Positions 1 to 12,848 of a stretch of DNA of 64,000 bases are shown here, in pieces (the stretch's first letter is position 1; every line of letters starts with the position of its first letter). The position numbers and the translations under genes are program-made. The notes under the pieces were generated by a model, which had not been told where the DNA came from, did not search any database, and worked only from the letters and a program-made list of their open reading frames with translations. The DNA comes from Pseudomonas graminis (GTDB lineage Bacteria; Pseudomonadota; Gammaproteobacteria; Pseudomonadales; Pseudomonadaceae), in assembly GCF_004364335.1 (NCBI RefSeq), contig NZ_SOCR01000005.1, positions 372,001 to 436,000 on the forward strand, in the 5' to 3' direction.

Positions 1-404
1 TACGCATCAGGACTGTCTACCCCCGCAGTTTCGGTTTTAAGTTCGGGATCGGGCCGGCTGCGCGCCAGACGTTTCCAGAGCTTGCCGAAATGCTGAATCA
101 ATTCGGGGTTTTCAATGTCACCCAAGCCTTTGCGTGCGACGACGACGATATCCCATCCGACCAGGTTGTCCTGGTGAAGGCGAAACGACTCACGCATCAG
201 GCGTTTCAAGCGGTTGCGCTCGACGGAGAGCTTCACGCTCTTCTTCCCGATCACCAACCCGAGACGGGGATGATCAAGGTCGTTGTTGCGCACAAGGAGC
301 AGGAGATTTTTTCCCGGAACCTTACCGGTGGGGGAGTCAAAGACTGCCTTGAAATGCCGGGGTGTCAGCAAACGCTTTTCCCGACTGAAGTCCTGACTCA
401 CCAC
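1..404 (-). CDS. rnpA: Ribonuclease P protein component (stop codon cut at window edge)
   Basis: RnpA is the basic protein subunit of RNase P, which with the M1 RNA removes 5' leaders from precursor tRNAs. The minus-strand translation begins [15 protein letters not shown] from a GTG-GTG pair; I take the first GTG (404) because Pseudomonas RnpA starts [10 protein letters not shown]. The family signature is visible as the basic [13 protein letters not shown] segment near residues 60-75. The frame gives 134 residues ending DSPDA, and the stop is TA plus one base lost at the edge, so the protein itself is complete. It follows rpmH by 13 bases and is almost certainly in the rpmH-rnpA operon. The start is GTG, so an ATG-only search misses it. 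Confidence 0.95.
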   Translation of the reverse strand, partial: MVSQDFSREKRLLTPRHFKAVFDSPTGKVPGKNLLLLVRNNDLDHPRLGLVIGKKSVKLSVERNRLKRLMRESFRLHQDNLVGWDIVVVARKGLGDIENPELIQHFGKLWKRLARSRPDPELKTETAGVDSPDA

Positions 405-417
405 CTGTGCCGATTAA

Positions 418-552
418 TCAAACTGCCAGACGCTTACGGCCTTTGGCGCGACGACGCGACAGAACTGCGCGACCGTTTTTAGTGGCCATACGAGCACGGA
501 AACCGTGGGTGCGAGCGCGCTTGATAGTGCTGGGTTGGAAAGTACGTTTCAT
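418..552 (-). CDS. rpmH: 50S ribosomal protein L34
   Basis: L34 is a small, very basic protein of the large ribosomal subunit. The 44-residue translation [17 protein letters not shown]... ends GRKRLAV, which is full length and typical of the family. It is transcribed away from dnaA and flanks the origin, as in most gammaproteobacteria. rnpA lies directly downstream, giving the usual rpmH-rnpA operon. Its promoter should lie in the origin-proximal bases upstream of 552. Confidence 0.98.
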
Positions 553-1136
553 GGCGTGTTACCTGGTTCGTCCACAACGGGCCGGAATGGCCCCCGTTTT
601 AAGAGACCGGGGATTCTAGAGAAAGCGGGCTCGCAGGTCAATTTCCAACCAACGTTTCTTGCATTTAGTTCCTGAGTGGACTTCATCGACAGCGCTCCAT
701 CAGTCGGTGCATCCTTGTCTCGTAGATATAGAAATAAAGAAGGAAGGTATTTAAAGCTTTTTTGTAAAGCTTATAAAAGCTTAAGGAGAAGATTTCTGTG
801 GATAAAGTGCTGTAGGCCACGCACTGCATGATGTACAGACGAACGAAAGTCTGTCCACAAGCGGTGCTGCGGCTGTGCTGCAGCTGACGACAAGCTGTGT
901 ATAAATGCGTTACTTATCAACAGGCGCCTTATCCACAGGTTTCAGACCTGTGTTATGCAAAGGGCTGAAGCGCGGTTATCCACAGACCTTAACTATCCAC
1001 CGGCTGTCGTCTTTTTCAGCGCTGTAGTGTCGGTTTGATGCGCTGGCGCCCTACCTTCATGTGGATAAGTCGGCTTCGGGTGGTTACAATGGCCGCTTGT
1101 TTTTGCCGCGCCGGCTTCAGAATCTAGGGGATATTT
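553..1136. other. oriC: Chromosomal replication origin region (oriC), rpmH-dnaA intergenic
   Basis: This 584-base gene-free stretch lies between divergent rpmH and dnaA, the known origin position in Pseudomonas. It holds four perfect DnaA boxes (TTATCCACA or complement) at 797-805 (-), 929-937 (+), 976-984 (+) and 1060-1068 (-). Two one-mismatch boxes lie at 896-904 (TGTGTATAA) and 914-922 (TTATCAACA). Weaker two-mismatch matches lie at 851-859 and 993-1001. An AT-rich segment at about 721-800 adjoins the outermost box and is the probable unwinding element. The rpmH and dnaA promoters must also lie here, but I do not assign -35/-10 elements. Confidence 0.93.
721..796. other. AT-rich probable DNA-unwinding element with three AAGCTT repeats
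   Basis: The stretch is strongly AT-rich compared with its surroundings and ends right against the perfect DnaA box at 797-805. It contains three copies of AAGCTT, at 754-759, 767-772 and 777-782, with start-to-start spacings of 13 and 10 bases. AT-rich repeats next to DnaA boxes are typical of bacterial unwinding elements. The role here is inferred from position and composition. Confidence 0.7.
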
Positions 1137-2672
1137 GTGTCAGTGGAACTTTGGCAGCAATGCGTTGAGCTTTTGCGCGATGAGCTGCCTGCCCAGCAAT
1201 TCAACACCTGGATCCGTCCGTTACAGGTTGAAGCCGAAGGCGACGAATTGCGCGTGTATGCGCCCAACCGGTTTGTGCTGGACTGGGTCAATGAGAAGTA
1301 CCTGGGTCGATTGCTCGAGCTGCTGGGCGAGCACGGTCAGGGAATTGCCCCGTCGCTGTCCTTATTAATAGGCAGCAAGCGTAGCTCTGCCCCACGTGCG
1401 GCACCGAATGCACCGCTCGCCGCAGCGACGGCCGCATCTCAGGCTGCAGAGATGGCTGCCTCCAGTGAAGCGCCGGTCGTAGCCCGCGCGCCGCAGTCAG
1501 TAGCGACGCCAGCCCCCATGATTCAGAATTCATTGAATGTCGAGGACGAGCCTTCCCGGGCGAGCTTTGACCCAATGGCTGGCGCCAGTTCCCAGCAAGC
1601 CCCTGCGCGTGCCGAGCAGCGTAATGTTCAGGTTGAGGGTGCGCTGAAACACACCAGCTACCTGAACAGGACCTTCACATTCGAAAACTTTGTCGAAGGT
1701 AAATCCAACCAACTGGCGCGCGCGGCCGCCTGGCAGGTAGCGGATAATCCCAAGCATGGCTACAACCCTCTCTTCCTTTATGGCGGTGTGGGTCTGGGTA
1801 AAACTCACCTCATGCACGCTGTAGGTAACCACCTGCTCAAGAAGAACCCGAACGCCAAGGTCGTGTATTTACACTCCGAGCGGTTCGTGGCGGACATGGT
1901 CAAGGCGCTGCAGCTCAACGCTATCAACGAGTTCAAGCGCTTCTATCGCTCCGTTGATGCACTGCTGATCGATGACATTCAATTCTTTGCCCGCAAAGAG
2001 CGTTCTCAGGAAGAGTTTTTCCACACCTTCAACGCCCTTCTCGAAGGGGGTCAGCAGGTTATTCTTACGAGCGACCGCTATCCTAAAGAAATTGAAGGCC
2101 TCGAAGAGCGCCTGAAGTCACGTTTCGGTTGGGGCTTGACCGTCGCCGTGGAGCCCCCGGAGCTGGAAACACGGGTGGCGATTTTGATGAAGAAGGCAGA
2201 TCAGGCGAAAGTCGATCTCCCTCACGACGCCGCTTTTTTTATCGCGCAACGTATCCGTTCCAATGTGCGTGAGCTTGAGGGTGCGCTCAAGCGCGTCATC
2301 GCTCACTCGCACTTCATGGGCCGGGACATCACGATCGAGCTGATCCGTGAATCCTTGAAGGACTTGCTAGCGTTGCAGGACAAGCTGGTGAGTGTGGATA
2401 ACATCCAGCGGACCGTCGCTGAGTACTACAAGATAAAAATCTCCGACCTGCTGTCCAAACGCCGTTCCAGGTCCGTCGCGCGTCCGCGGCAAGTAGCGAT
2501 GGCGCTGTCCAAGGAACTGACCAATCACAGCCTTCCCGAAATCGGTGATGTGTTTGGCGGTCGCGATCACACAACTGTGTTGCATGCGTGCCGGAAGATC
2601 AACGAATTGAAAGAATCCGATGCGGACATCCGCGAGGACTACAAGAACCTGCTGCGGACTTTGACAACGTGA
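1137..2672 (+). CDS. dnaA: Chromosomal replication initiator protein DnaA
   Basis: DnaA binds the DnaA boxes of oriC, opens the duplex and loads DnaB helicase. The 511-residue protein shows domain I ([18 protein letters not shown]..., about 1-85) and a long Ala/Pro-rich domain II linker (about 86-165). AAA+ domain III has Walker A GGVGLGKT at 216-223 and Walker B with DD at 279-280. Domain IV carries the DNA-binding signature [11 protein letters not shown] at about 475-485. The start is GTG at 1137, beginning the conserved MSVELW. Autoregulation through the boxes at 976-1068 is likely. A perfect DnaA box also lies inside the gene at 2393-2401. Confidence 0.99.
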   Translation: MSVELWQQCVELLRDELPAQQFNTWIRPLQVEAEGDELRVYAPNRFVLDWVNEKYLGRLLELLGEHGQGIAPSLSLLIGSKRSSAPRAAPNAPLAAATAASQAAEMAASSEAPVVARAPQSVATPAPMIQNSLNVEDEPSRASFDPMAGASSQQAPARAEQRNVQVEGALKHTSYLNRTFTFENFVEGKSNQLARAAAWQVADNPKHGYNPLFLYGGVGLGKTHLMHAVGNHLLKKNPNAKVVYLHSERFVADMVKALQLNAINEFKRFYRSVDALLIDDIQFFARKERSQEEFFHTFNALLEGGQQVILTSDRYPKEIEGLEERLKSRFGWGLTVAVEPPELETRVAILMKKADQAKVDLPHDAAFFIAQRIRSNVRELEGALKRVIAHSHFMGRDITIELIRESLKDLLALQDKLVSVDNIQRTVAEYYKIKISDLLSKRRSRSVARPRQVAMALSKELTNHSLPEIGDVFGGRDHTTVLHACRKINELKESDADIREDYKNLLRTLTT

Positions 2673-2707
2673 TGCCGACGCAGCTTATCAAGGCAAGGGA
2701 CTAGACC

Positions 2708-3811
2708 ATGCATTTCACCATTCAACGCGAAGCCCTGTTGAAACCCCTGCAACTGGTCGCGGGCGTTGTCGAACGCCGTCAGACCTTGCCGGTTCTCTCG
2801 AACGTGCTCCTGGTCGTTGAGGGCCAGCAGTTGTCTCTGACCGGTACAGACCTGGAAGTCGAGCTGGTCGGCCGCGTGCAGCTGGAAGAGCCCGCAGAGC
2901 CGGGCGAAATTACCGTTCCTGCGCGCAAGCTGATGGACATCTGCAAAAGCATTCCCAACGATGCGCTCATCGACATCAAACTGGACGAGCAGAAGCTGAT
3001 CGTCAAAGCGGGTCGTAGCCGTTTCACGCTTTCCACCCTGCCTGCCAACGATTTCCCAACCGTCGAAGAGGGCCCGGGTTCGCTTACGTTCAGCCTTGTA
3101 CAAAGCAAGCTGCGCCGCTTGATCGAGCGCACCAGTTTTGCAATGGCCCAACAGGACGTTCGCTACTACCTTAACGGCATGCTACTTGAGGTTCAGTCGG
3201 GGATTCTGCGCGCGGTCGCAACCGATGGGCATCGTCTTGCGATGTGCTCGATGGCTGCAGAGATCGAGCAGGCTGACCGTCACCAAGTGATCGTGCCGCG
3301 TAAGGGCATTCTGGAGCTCGCCCGACTACTGACCGAACAAGATGGTCTGGTCAGCGTCGTGTTGGGTCAGCATCACATTCGTGCGACCACGGGTGAGTTC
3401 ACATTCACATCCAAACTGGTCGACGGGAAATTCCCGGACTATGAGCGAGTGCTACCTAAGGGCGGCGACAAGTTGGTCGTGGGTGATCGTCAGGCACTGC
3501 GTGAGGCTTTCAGCCGCACGGCGATTCTCTCGAATGAGAAGTATCGAGGTATCCGCCTTCAGTTGGCCAACGGCCAGTTGAAGATTCAAGCGAATAACCC
3601 GGAGCAAGAGGAAGCCGAAGAGGAAATCAGCGTCGACTACAACGGCAGTTCACTCGAGATCGGATTCAACGTGAGCTACCTGCTCGACGTATTGGGTGTC
3701 ATGACTACGGAGCAAGTCCGTCTGATTCTCTCCGATTCCAACAGCAGTGCGTTGGTGCAGGAATCCGGCAATGACGACTCGGCCTATGTCGTTATGCCGA
3801 TGCGCCTGTAA
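2708..3811 (+). CDS. dnaN: DNA polymerase III beta subunit (sliding clamp)
   Basis: The beta clamp encircles DNA and tethers polymerase III and other repair and replication proteins. The 367-residue length is standard for the three-domain clamp. The N-terminus MHFTIQREALLKPLQLVAGVVERRQTLPVLSN and the C-terminal SAYVVMPMRL, which forms part of the partner-binding cleft, are both intact. It starts 35 bases after dnaA and 13 bases before recF, in the usual dnaA-dnaN-recF-gyrB order. Confidence 0.99.
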   Translation: MHFTIQREALLKPLQLVAGVVERRQTLPVLSNVLLVVEGQQLSLTGTDLEVELVGRVQLEEPAEPGEITVPARKLMDICKSIPNDALIDIKLDEQKLIVKAGRSRFTLSTLPANDFPTVEEGPGSLTFSLVQSKLRRLIERTSFAMAQQDVRYYLNGMLLEVQSGILRAVATDGHRLAMCSMAAEIEQADRHQVIVPRKGILELARLLTEQDGLVSVVLGQHHIRATTGEFTFTSKLVDGKFPDYERVLPKGGDKLVVGDRQALREAFSRTAILSNEKYRGIRLQLANGQLKIQANNPEQEEAEEEISVDYNGSSLEIGFNVSYLLDVLGVMTTEQVRLILSDSNSSALVQESGNDDSAYVVMPMRL

Positions 3812-3824
3812 CAGCAGTTGATCA

Positions 3825-7350
<3,526 letters not shown>

Positions 7351-7366
7351 GGTTTCAACCGCCAAC

Positions 7367-7405
7367 AAAACAGCCCCAACGATGCGAATCGATTGGGGCT
7401 GTTTT
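7367..7405. terminator. Bidirectional intrinsic terminator after gyrB
   Basis: AAAACAGCCCCAA at 7367-7379 pairs with TTGGGGCTGTTTT at 7393-7405, with extra CGAT/ATCG pairing inside the loop. A- and T-rich flanks make it work in either direction. It separates gyrB from the convergent acyltransferase gene ending at 7417. Confidence 0.9.
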
Positions 7406-7416
7406 CGTTTAGGCAC

Positions 7417-8565
7417 TCAGCTCACTGTTTTAATCGGGCTGGTCGGCGATGTGGTCCGCCCTCTCCTGCTTAACTGTTTTCCCCATTCGATACCGCGCAA
7501 TTCAATGAATCGATGGCTGACCGTAGATATACCGATAATGATGATTAACAGAGCGATGAGTAGAGCATTGTCAGCCACTCCGTTGTGGAAGGACAGCATC
7601 GGACCGGGCGCCGCGGTAGCGTAGGTGACGATGGTGTATCCGGTGACTTTTCCTACAAGAAGCAAGGCAAGGGTGGAGGCGAATAGAACCATCGCATGGG
7701 TCATGTAGATCGAGTAGGACAGCACGCCCAGCTTCTCGAACGGGCGAGCCTTGAGCAAGGTCGAAATCACTCCTCCCTCAAAGGAGAAAATCAACATAAG
7801 CGCGCAGAAGACCAACATCAGAATGATCTGCTTGTGATCGATGTCACTCACCAGCAAGCTCGCTGTGAGACAGATCCCAACAGTTTCCAAAACAGTGTGC
7901 ACCCAGCGCGGAATGCTCTTGTTGTGGATAACCTGATAGAGGTGATAGGTGATCACTCCGGCAAAGAAGCAGGACAGTCCCTGCAATGCGGGCTCCATCA
8001 GATAGCCATATCCCAAGGACAAGCACGCCGTAGCCATCAACGAAATCATCAAAAATATTGGAGTGGAGATGCGTGGTGTACACAAAAGTATCCCCGCGAA
8101 GATCATGTAGACGTAGTACTCGACACTGATGCTCCATGCCGGAAAGTTGAACGACTGGGGATTGAATCCCGGCCACCAGGATTGCAGCAGCAGAAGGTTG
8201 GGGAGGATTTCCTGGGGCGCTCGCTGTCCGGTGAAGCTCGGCTGATTGAACGCTATGCCGGCACGCTCCGCGGCCAGCTTTACCACCTCCAATGCGATAG
8301 CGAACAGGAGCACAACGACGTGCAAGGGGTACAGCCGGAAGGTGCGTGTGATGAAGAACTGCTTGAACTGGTCTGTCGTGGCCAGGCGCTGGCGGTAGGT
8401 GTGGACCATGACAAAGCCGCTAAGCACGAAGAAAAAACTCACCAGGTAATGAGCGTTTCTGAAGAATGCCCATTCGCCGAAGCTCTGGGAAATATGGACA
8501 TGATAGACCGCAACACTTAGTGCGCAGATACCCCTGAAGCCGTCCAGCACTTGAAATCTCTTCAT
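7417..8565 (-). CDS. OafA/YrhL-type membrane acyltransferase (acyltransferase_3), copy 1
   Basis: This is an integral membrane O-acyltransferase of the family that decorates O-antigen, exopolysaccharide or other surface glycans. I start at ATG 8565 (MKRFQVLDGFRGICAL), preceded by an AGGGAG ribosome site, giving 382 residues; the longer frame to 8637 lacks a good site. The family R-X10-H motif is present as R10 to H21 (RGICALSVAVYH). About ten hydrophobic segments follow, with no C-terminal SGNH domain. A second family member lies 61 bases upstream on the same strand, so the two may be co-transcribed. The substrate cannot be told. A perfect DnaA box at 7923-7931 lies within the gene. Confidence 0.85.
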   Translation of the reverse strand: MKRFQVLDGFRGICALSVAVYHVHISQSFGEWAFFRNAHYLVSFFFVLSGFVMVHTYRQRLATTDQFKQFFITRTFRLYPLHVVVLLFAIALEVVKLAAERAGIAFNQPSFTGQRAPQEILPNLLLLQSWWPGFNPQSFNFPAWSISVEYYVYMIFAGILLCTPRISTPIFLMISLMATACLSLGYGYLMEPALQGLSCFFAGVITYHLYQVIHNKSIPRWVHTVLETVGICLTASLLVSDIDHKQIILMLVFCALMLIFSFEGGVISTLLKARPFEKLGVLSYSIYMTHAMVLFASTLALLLVGKVTGYTIVTYATAAPGPMLSFHNGVADNALLIALLIIIIGISTVSHRFIELRGIEWGKQLSRRGRTTSPTSPIKTVS

Positions 8566-8626
8566 CGCGAACTCCCTGTTGAATCCATGCCGGATGCGTT
8601 TAGAGCCTCCCTCGGTGCGCAAGTCA

Positions 8627-9742
8627 TCATGCGGCACCTTTCCCGGTTCTGGTCCAATGGGTCTTCTTGTTGTCCAGGCGACTGCTTAATAATCCGGCCA
8701 GCCCGCGGCGCCAGGCCATGGCGGGCCTCTCGATAACATGCCAGGAGAATATGGCTGCCAGTAACACGAGCGGGAAGGCGATCAGCATCATGCTGAGAGG
8801 GCCGATACCTTTGAACAGATGGGCCAGGATTTCCTGAATCGGGAAGGCGTAGATATAAACGCCATATGAGTAATCGCCCAGCTGGTTGTAAGGGGCGATT
8901 ACCGGGTGGGTTGCGAACCCCAGGTAGAAAATCAGATACGTCCAGGCCAGAACAAAACACTCAAAGAAATACGGCGTGCGCCATGTGCAGGCGGCTAGCA
9001 CCGCGAAAGGCAGGAAGCCGATAAATCGATGCTCGATGTGCTGACGATAGCGGTAGAAGGACATGCCCAGAACAAACGGCAAGCTCCACGTGAAGAAAGA
9101 TTCGGTGCCGTAGAAGTCATCGACCAAAGTGCTGTTCAGCATCAAGGCTTTGAACGAGACGTACAGCGCGGCATAAAACATGACAAAGCCGGCGAATTTC
9201 CGGCCTTCACTGAAAAAGCAGAATGTTCCAAGCGCGCCCACCAGGATGTAGAGGGAAACTTCATAAAAGAGCGTCCACAGCGACCCGTTAATGCCGGGCC
9301 AAGGGTTATTTTCGAACACGCCAGGCAACTGGAACCTCATGCTGAACAGGGTCAAGTTGTGGGTTAAATAATCGTATGTCTCATCCGAACGGAAATATTC
9401 CGGCGCACTCAGTGTCGTAAAAAAGGGCCCGACCAGAAACACGCTGAGCAACAGTACAAGGGTCAACCCAGGGTAAATGCGCAGAAAACGAGCGGTAAAA
9501 AAATCGGTTGTGTTGCCTGCGCGATCACGGCTAAGGGAGATAAAAAAACCGGAGACGCAGAAGAACGTGATCACTGCCAGTTCACCGAGTGACAAGCCAA
9601 TCCATTTCGAGAGTGGTTCTACCGCATCATGGCCAAGTGCGAGAGGGTAACTGTGGGAAATCAGGACCGCCGTGGCAGCGAGCATTCTGATCAGGTTAAA
9701 GTTATTGCTTGTTCTGGACGTCAGGTCACCCAACGTATTCAT
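8627..9742 (-). CDS. OafA/YrhL-type membrane acyltransferase (acyltransferase_3), copy 2
   Basis: A second polytopic membrane acyltransferase, 371 residues from ATG 9742 (MNTLGDLTSRTSNNFNLIRML), with GGAGG seven bases upstream supporting this start over the longer frame to 9784. The R-X10-H motif is R20 to H31 (RMLAATAVLISH). The TSNNFNLIRMLAA opening is typical of polysaccharide acetyltransferase-like members. It differs clearly in sequence from copy 1, so this is not a recent duplication. Together they form an accessory insert between gyrB and the plsC-glyQ block. The acceptor glycan is unknown, and no glycosyltransferase genes lie nearby. Confidence 0.85.
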   Translation of the reverse strand: MNTLGDLTSRTSNNFNLIRMLAATAVLISHSYPLALGHDAVEPLSKWIGLSLGELAVITFFCVSGFFISLSRDRAGNTTDFFTARFLRIYPGLTLVLLLSVFLVGPFFTTLSAPEYFRSDETYDYLTHNLTLFSMRFQLPGVFENNPWPGINGSLWTLFYEVSLYILVGALGTFCFFSEGRKFAGFVMFYAALYVSFKALMLNSTLVDDFYGTESFFTWSLPFVLGMSFYRYRQHIEHRFIGFLPFAVLAACTWRTPYFFECFVLAWTYLIFYLGFATHPVIAPYNQLGDYSYGVYIYAFPIQEILAHLFKGIGPLSMMLIAFPLVLLAAIFSWHVIERPAMAWRRGLAGLLSSRLDNKKTHWTRTGKGAA

Positions 9743-10080
9743 GTTGCCTCCGCGAGAGATCAGGGTGATATCGGTTCGATCCATTCACCGCTGTGACGCT
9801 CACGCCGTCGGAGACGCGCGATATCGAGAGGGTTGAAAGTGGTTCTGAGCTTGAACGATACACTGGGGATGCTCCGCGTCTAATTGGCATCCCTAATCGC
9901 GACGCGGATTACCTGCACGCCCTGTCAGCCAATAATTTGGCCCTGAAACTCGAACGATAGTTTTTGTTAGGGGACTGTATCGCTGCGCCTTGTCTGTGCA
10001 ATGACAGCGTGCAGAACCTACAAACCCGCCGATGGAACCGCTGCATCAGGACAGGTTTAAGACCAAGGAGCCTCAGTCAT
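9743..10080. other. Divergent intergenic region between acyltransferase copy 2 and MFS gene
   Basis: These 338 bases separate two divergent genes and so must hold both promoters. I see no REP element, strong hairpin or convincing ORF. The plus-strand frame open here from 9964 is an upstream extension of the MFS gene without membrane-protein character or a ribosome site. Confidence 0.5.
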
Positions 10081-11268
10081 ATGTCGATTCGCAAATACCA
10101 GAAAGTGCTGGCTATCCCTCGAGTGCTGCCTGCCACGTTGTTCATGTTCGTTGCGGGTCTGCCGCTGACCATCATGGGCCTCACGCTGAGCTTGCATGTG
10201 CTCAATGAAATGGGCGGCAGTTATTTTGATGCAGGCGTGGTGGGGACAGCGACCGCCCTTGGTTTCGCGGTGGGCTCTCCCCTGCTCGGCCGAATGATTG
10301 ATCGTCACGGCCTGCGCCCAGTGGTGGCCGTGTGCGGGACACTGTCGACCCTCGCTTGGGTGTTGCTGCCGATGGTGAGCTACTGGCTCTATGTCTTTCT
10401 GGCTTTTGTTGCCGGTCTCTTTACCGTGCCAACGGGCTCGCTTGCCAGGCAGTTCATCGCCAGTCTGGTGCCGGAGGATCAGCGCCGGCCTGCGTACTCG
10501 CTCAACATGATGCTGATGGAGCTCTCATTCGTCATCGGGCCCGCCAGCGGCATTCTGCTCATCACCACGTATTCGGCGACGGCCACGCTGGCGGGCATCG
10601 GCCTGTGGCGCGCGCTCTCCTATGTCGTGCTCTATGTGTTGAACTGGCCGACGCGCAACGTCGACGAAGTCGCTGCAAATCCTGATCGCGTACGCCCCAA
10701 AATCCGTACCTGGATGAGCGGCCGTTTACTGGCCGTCATGTGTGTGAGTGCGGGGGCTTTGTTCGTGTTGTACGGCACCGAGCTGGCACTGATCGCCGTG
10801 CTGCGCGCCAGCGATCAACTTGCCTTCACCGGGTATGTCATCGCCGCGATGTCCATTGCGTCCATCGTGGGCGGGTATGTCCACGGTGTTGTCCACAGGT
10901 CGTGGTCACAGATGAAACTCGCTTTGGCAATGAGCCTGCTGCTGCTACCTGTGGTGTTCTTCGATGACGTCTGGTGGTGGCTGATGCTCGCGCTGTTGCC
11001 GACCAATCTGCTATGCACGCCGACGCTGGCTGCAGGTTCGGAAGCGGTTGCCAAGCTGGCGCCTTCCAGCGTAAGAGGTGAGGTGATGGGGTTGCACGAT
11101 TCGGCTTACCGGATAGGTCAGACGCTGTCGGCGCCCATTGTGGGATTCGCTATCGACAGCGTTTCCCCCGCCATGGGGTTTGTCGCAGCAGCGTGTGGCG
11201 GGATTGTACTGGTCGGTATGGGGGCGCTATGCAATCTACAGATAACCGCGCCGGGGAGGACTGCCTGA
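10081..11268 (+). CDS. MFS transporter, sugar-efflux/SetA-like
   Basis: This is a 395-residue, roughly 12-helix major facilitator. ATG 10081 (MSIRKYQKVLAIPRVLPATL) is chosen because AAGGAG lies about 10 bases upstream and the protein begins normally there; an upstream extension to 9964 is unlikely. The loop 2-3 signature GRMIDRHGLRPVV at about 61-73 is motif A of the superfamily. Overall character resembles the sugar-efflux (SetA/SetB) subgroup, but the substrate cannot be assigned. It is divergent from the acyltransferases and belongs to the same accessory insert. Confidence 0.8.
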   Translation: MSIRKYQKVLAIPRVLPATLFMFVAGLPLTIMGLTLSLHVLNEMGGSYFDAGVVGTATALGFAVGSPLLGRMIDRHGLRPVVAVCGTLSTLAWVLLPMVSYWLYVFLAFVAGLFTVPTGSLARQFIASLVPEDQRRPAYSLNMMLMELSFVIGPASGILLITTYSATATLAGIGLWRALSYVVLYVLNWPTRNVDEVAANPDRVRPKIRTWMSGRLLAVMCVSAGALFVLYGTELALIAVLRASDQLAFTGYVIAAMSIASIVGGYVHGVVHRSWSQMKLALAMSLLLLPVVFFDDVWWWLMLALLPTNLLCTPTLAAGSEAVAKLAPSSVRGEVMGLHDSAYRIGQTLSAPIVGFAIDSVSPAMGFVAAACGGIVLVGMGALCNLQITAPGRTA

Positions 11269-11440
11269 TCCACGCATCGGTCTTGGCTGCCAAGGCTCAA
11301 GACCGGTCTTTGCAGGGGATCGGAAGATGCTGGGGAAAAACTTATGCACGCTTTGGATGTTGTAAGCGTCGTAAGAAATAAGTATTTAAATTAACGAGTT
11401 AGCAGCGAATTTTCCGATTTTGGATTTATTCGTGCACAGG

Positions 11441-11449
11441 TTATCCACA
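11441..11449 (+). other. Perfect DnaA box outside oriC
   Basis: TTATCCACA exactly, lying just outside the 3' end of plsC (stop at 11452) in the short gap after the MFS gene. It is one of seven perfect boxes outside oriC in the first 24 kb. A binding role is not shown. Confidence 0.5.
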
Positions 11450-11451
11450 AT

Positions 11452-12222
11452 TCACGCCGGTGATTTCTCGGGTGCAGGCGCAGGCATTGCAGGCGATCCC
11501 AAATTACGCTGGGTTTGCTCATTCCAGGCCGAGACGCGATCGTTCAGCGCTGCGATTGCGCGTGGGCCGGTGCCCTCTGCGTACATCGGTTTGCCAATCA
11601 CGACTTCGATGGTCCCCGGCTTTTTACCCCATCCCTCTTTAGGCCAATACCGGCCGGCATTGTGGGAAATGGGCAGGACAGGCAAGTCCGCATTAACGGC
11701 CAGCGCCGAACCGCTGCGCGAGAATTTTCCGATCTGGCCGTAGGGTACGCGCGTGCCTTCAGGGAAGATCAGCACCCAGACCCGGTCTTTGAGCAACTCA
11801 TCGCCTTTCTTTGCCACGACCTTGAGCGCCGCTTTGGGGTTGTTGCGATCGATGGCGATGGGACGCAGCATCGCCATGGCCCACCCAAAGAACGGCACGT
11901 AGAGCAACTCACGCTTGAGCACTTGGCTTAAAGGCTGAAAGTGGGCCGAGAGAAAAAACGTTTCCCACGTGCTCTGGTGATTGGAGACGATCACGCACGG
12001 TGTCTCCGGAATATTCTCCTCGCCGGTGACGTTGACCTTGATGTTGAGGAACACGCGGGTCAGCCATAAAGCACAGCGGCACCAGTAGACATTGATGAAG
12101 CGATAGCGAAGACGGAACGGCAGGAAAGGTGCAATAAAGAAGCTCAGCGAACACCACAGCAGGGCAGTAGTGCCCAGCAGCAGGTAAAAGAAGAAAATCC
12201 TGATGGCCTGCACAATCGACAT
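11452..12222 (-). CDS. plsC: 1-acyl-sn-glycerol-3-phosphate acyltransferase
   Basis: This enzyme acylates lysophosphatidic acid to phosphatidic acid at the inner membrane. The 256-residue protein has a hydrophobic N-terminus (about 6-35), the catalytic H-X4-acid motif as NHQSTWE with H82 and E87 (Glu in place of the usual Asp), and the substrate-binding FPEGTR at 153-158. Pseudomonas carries several PlsC paralogues; this one is the gyrB-linked copy. It is last in a minus-strand series glyQ-glyS-gmhB-plsC, 57 bases after gmhB. The Pro/Ala-rich tail PAMPAPAPEKSPA looks unstructured. Confidence 0.93.
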   Translation of the reverse strand: MSIVQAIRIFFFYLLLGTTALLWCSLSFFIAPFLPFRLRYRFINVYWCRCALWLTRVFLNIKVNVTGEENIPETPCVIVSNHQSTWETFFLSAHFQPLSQVLKRELLYVPFFGWAMAMLRPIAIDRNNPKAALKVVAKKGDELLKDRVWVLIFPEGTRVPYGQIGKFSRSGSALAVNADLPVLPISHNAGRYWPKEGWGKKPGTIEVVIGKPMYAEGTGPRAIAALNDRVSAWNEQTQRNLGSPAMPAPAPEKSPA

Positions 12223-12279
12223 AGCTGCTTTTACCGTTACGGGGCAATTGCCCGAATTGAGCGAGCCGTTGAATAGCCG

Positions 12280-12837
12280 TTAGCGATTCAACGGGGCGCT
12301 GTTGTGAATAAGTTCTGCGGCAACCGCCGCCAGATCATCGAAAACCAACGTGCTTGCGGGTAATGCACCGCTGCGCGTCTTCTGACCTTTGCCGGTCAGG
12401 ACCAGAACAGGTTGTGAGTCGACGGCCACCGCCGCCTCCAGGTCACCCTTGCTGTCGCCCACAAACCACACGCCGGCTAAATCGACGGCGTAATGGCTGG
12501 CAATTGTCTTCAGCATGCCCGGTCTTGGCTTGCGGCAATCGCAGCCGGCGTCCGGACCATGGGGACAATAAACGACCAGTCCGACCTCGCCGCCCTCCTC
12601 CGCCACGAGTTCACGCAAGCGTGCGTGCATGGCATCAAGGGTGACCAGATCGTAGTAACCGCGAGCGATGCCGGACTGATTGGTGGCCACAGCCACCGTC
12701 CAGCCGGCTTTACTCAGTTGCGCAATGGCCTCGATGGAGCCTGGAATCGGAACCCACTCGTCCACCGACTTGATGTAGGCGTCGGAGTCCTGGTTGATCA
12801 CCCCGTCCCTATCGAGAATCAGCAACTTCACTGGCAT
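12280..12837 (-). CDS. gmhB: D-glycero-beta-D-manno-heptose 1,7-bisphosphate 7-phosphatase
   Basis: GmhB removes the C7 phosphate in the ADP-heptose pathway for the lipopolysaccharide inner core. The 185-residue HAD protein has the DXD motif in LILDRDGVIN (D9, D11), motif II in VATNQSGIARG, and the zinc-binding loop CPHGPDAGCDCRKP typical of GmhB rather than of histidinol phosphatase. GGAG lies five bases before the ATG. It begins 11 bases after the glyS stop, so it is likely in the same transcript. Confidence 0.95.
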   Translation of the reverse strand: MPVKLLILDRDGVINQDSDAYIKSVDEWVPIPGSIEAIAQLSKAGWTVAVATNQSGIARGYYDLVTLDAMHARLRELVAEEGGEVGLVVYCPHGPDAGCDCRKPRPGMLKTIASHYAVDLAGVWFVGDSKGDLEAAVAVDSQPVLVLTGKGQKTRSGALPASTLVFDDLAAVAAELIHNSAPLNR

Positions 12838-12848
12838 GCGCTCCGCTG

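Noticed and set aside
851..859. CTGTCCACA as an additional DnaA box
   Set aside because: Two mismatches at conserved positions; I treat it as weak only.
9964..10080. N-terminal extension of the MFS transporter by 39 residues
   Set aside because: The extension is hydrophilic and Cys/Arg-rich with no ribosome site, while AAGGAG directly precedes ATG 10081.
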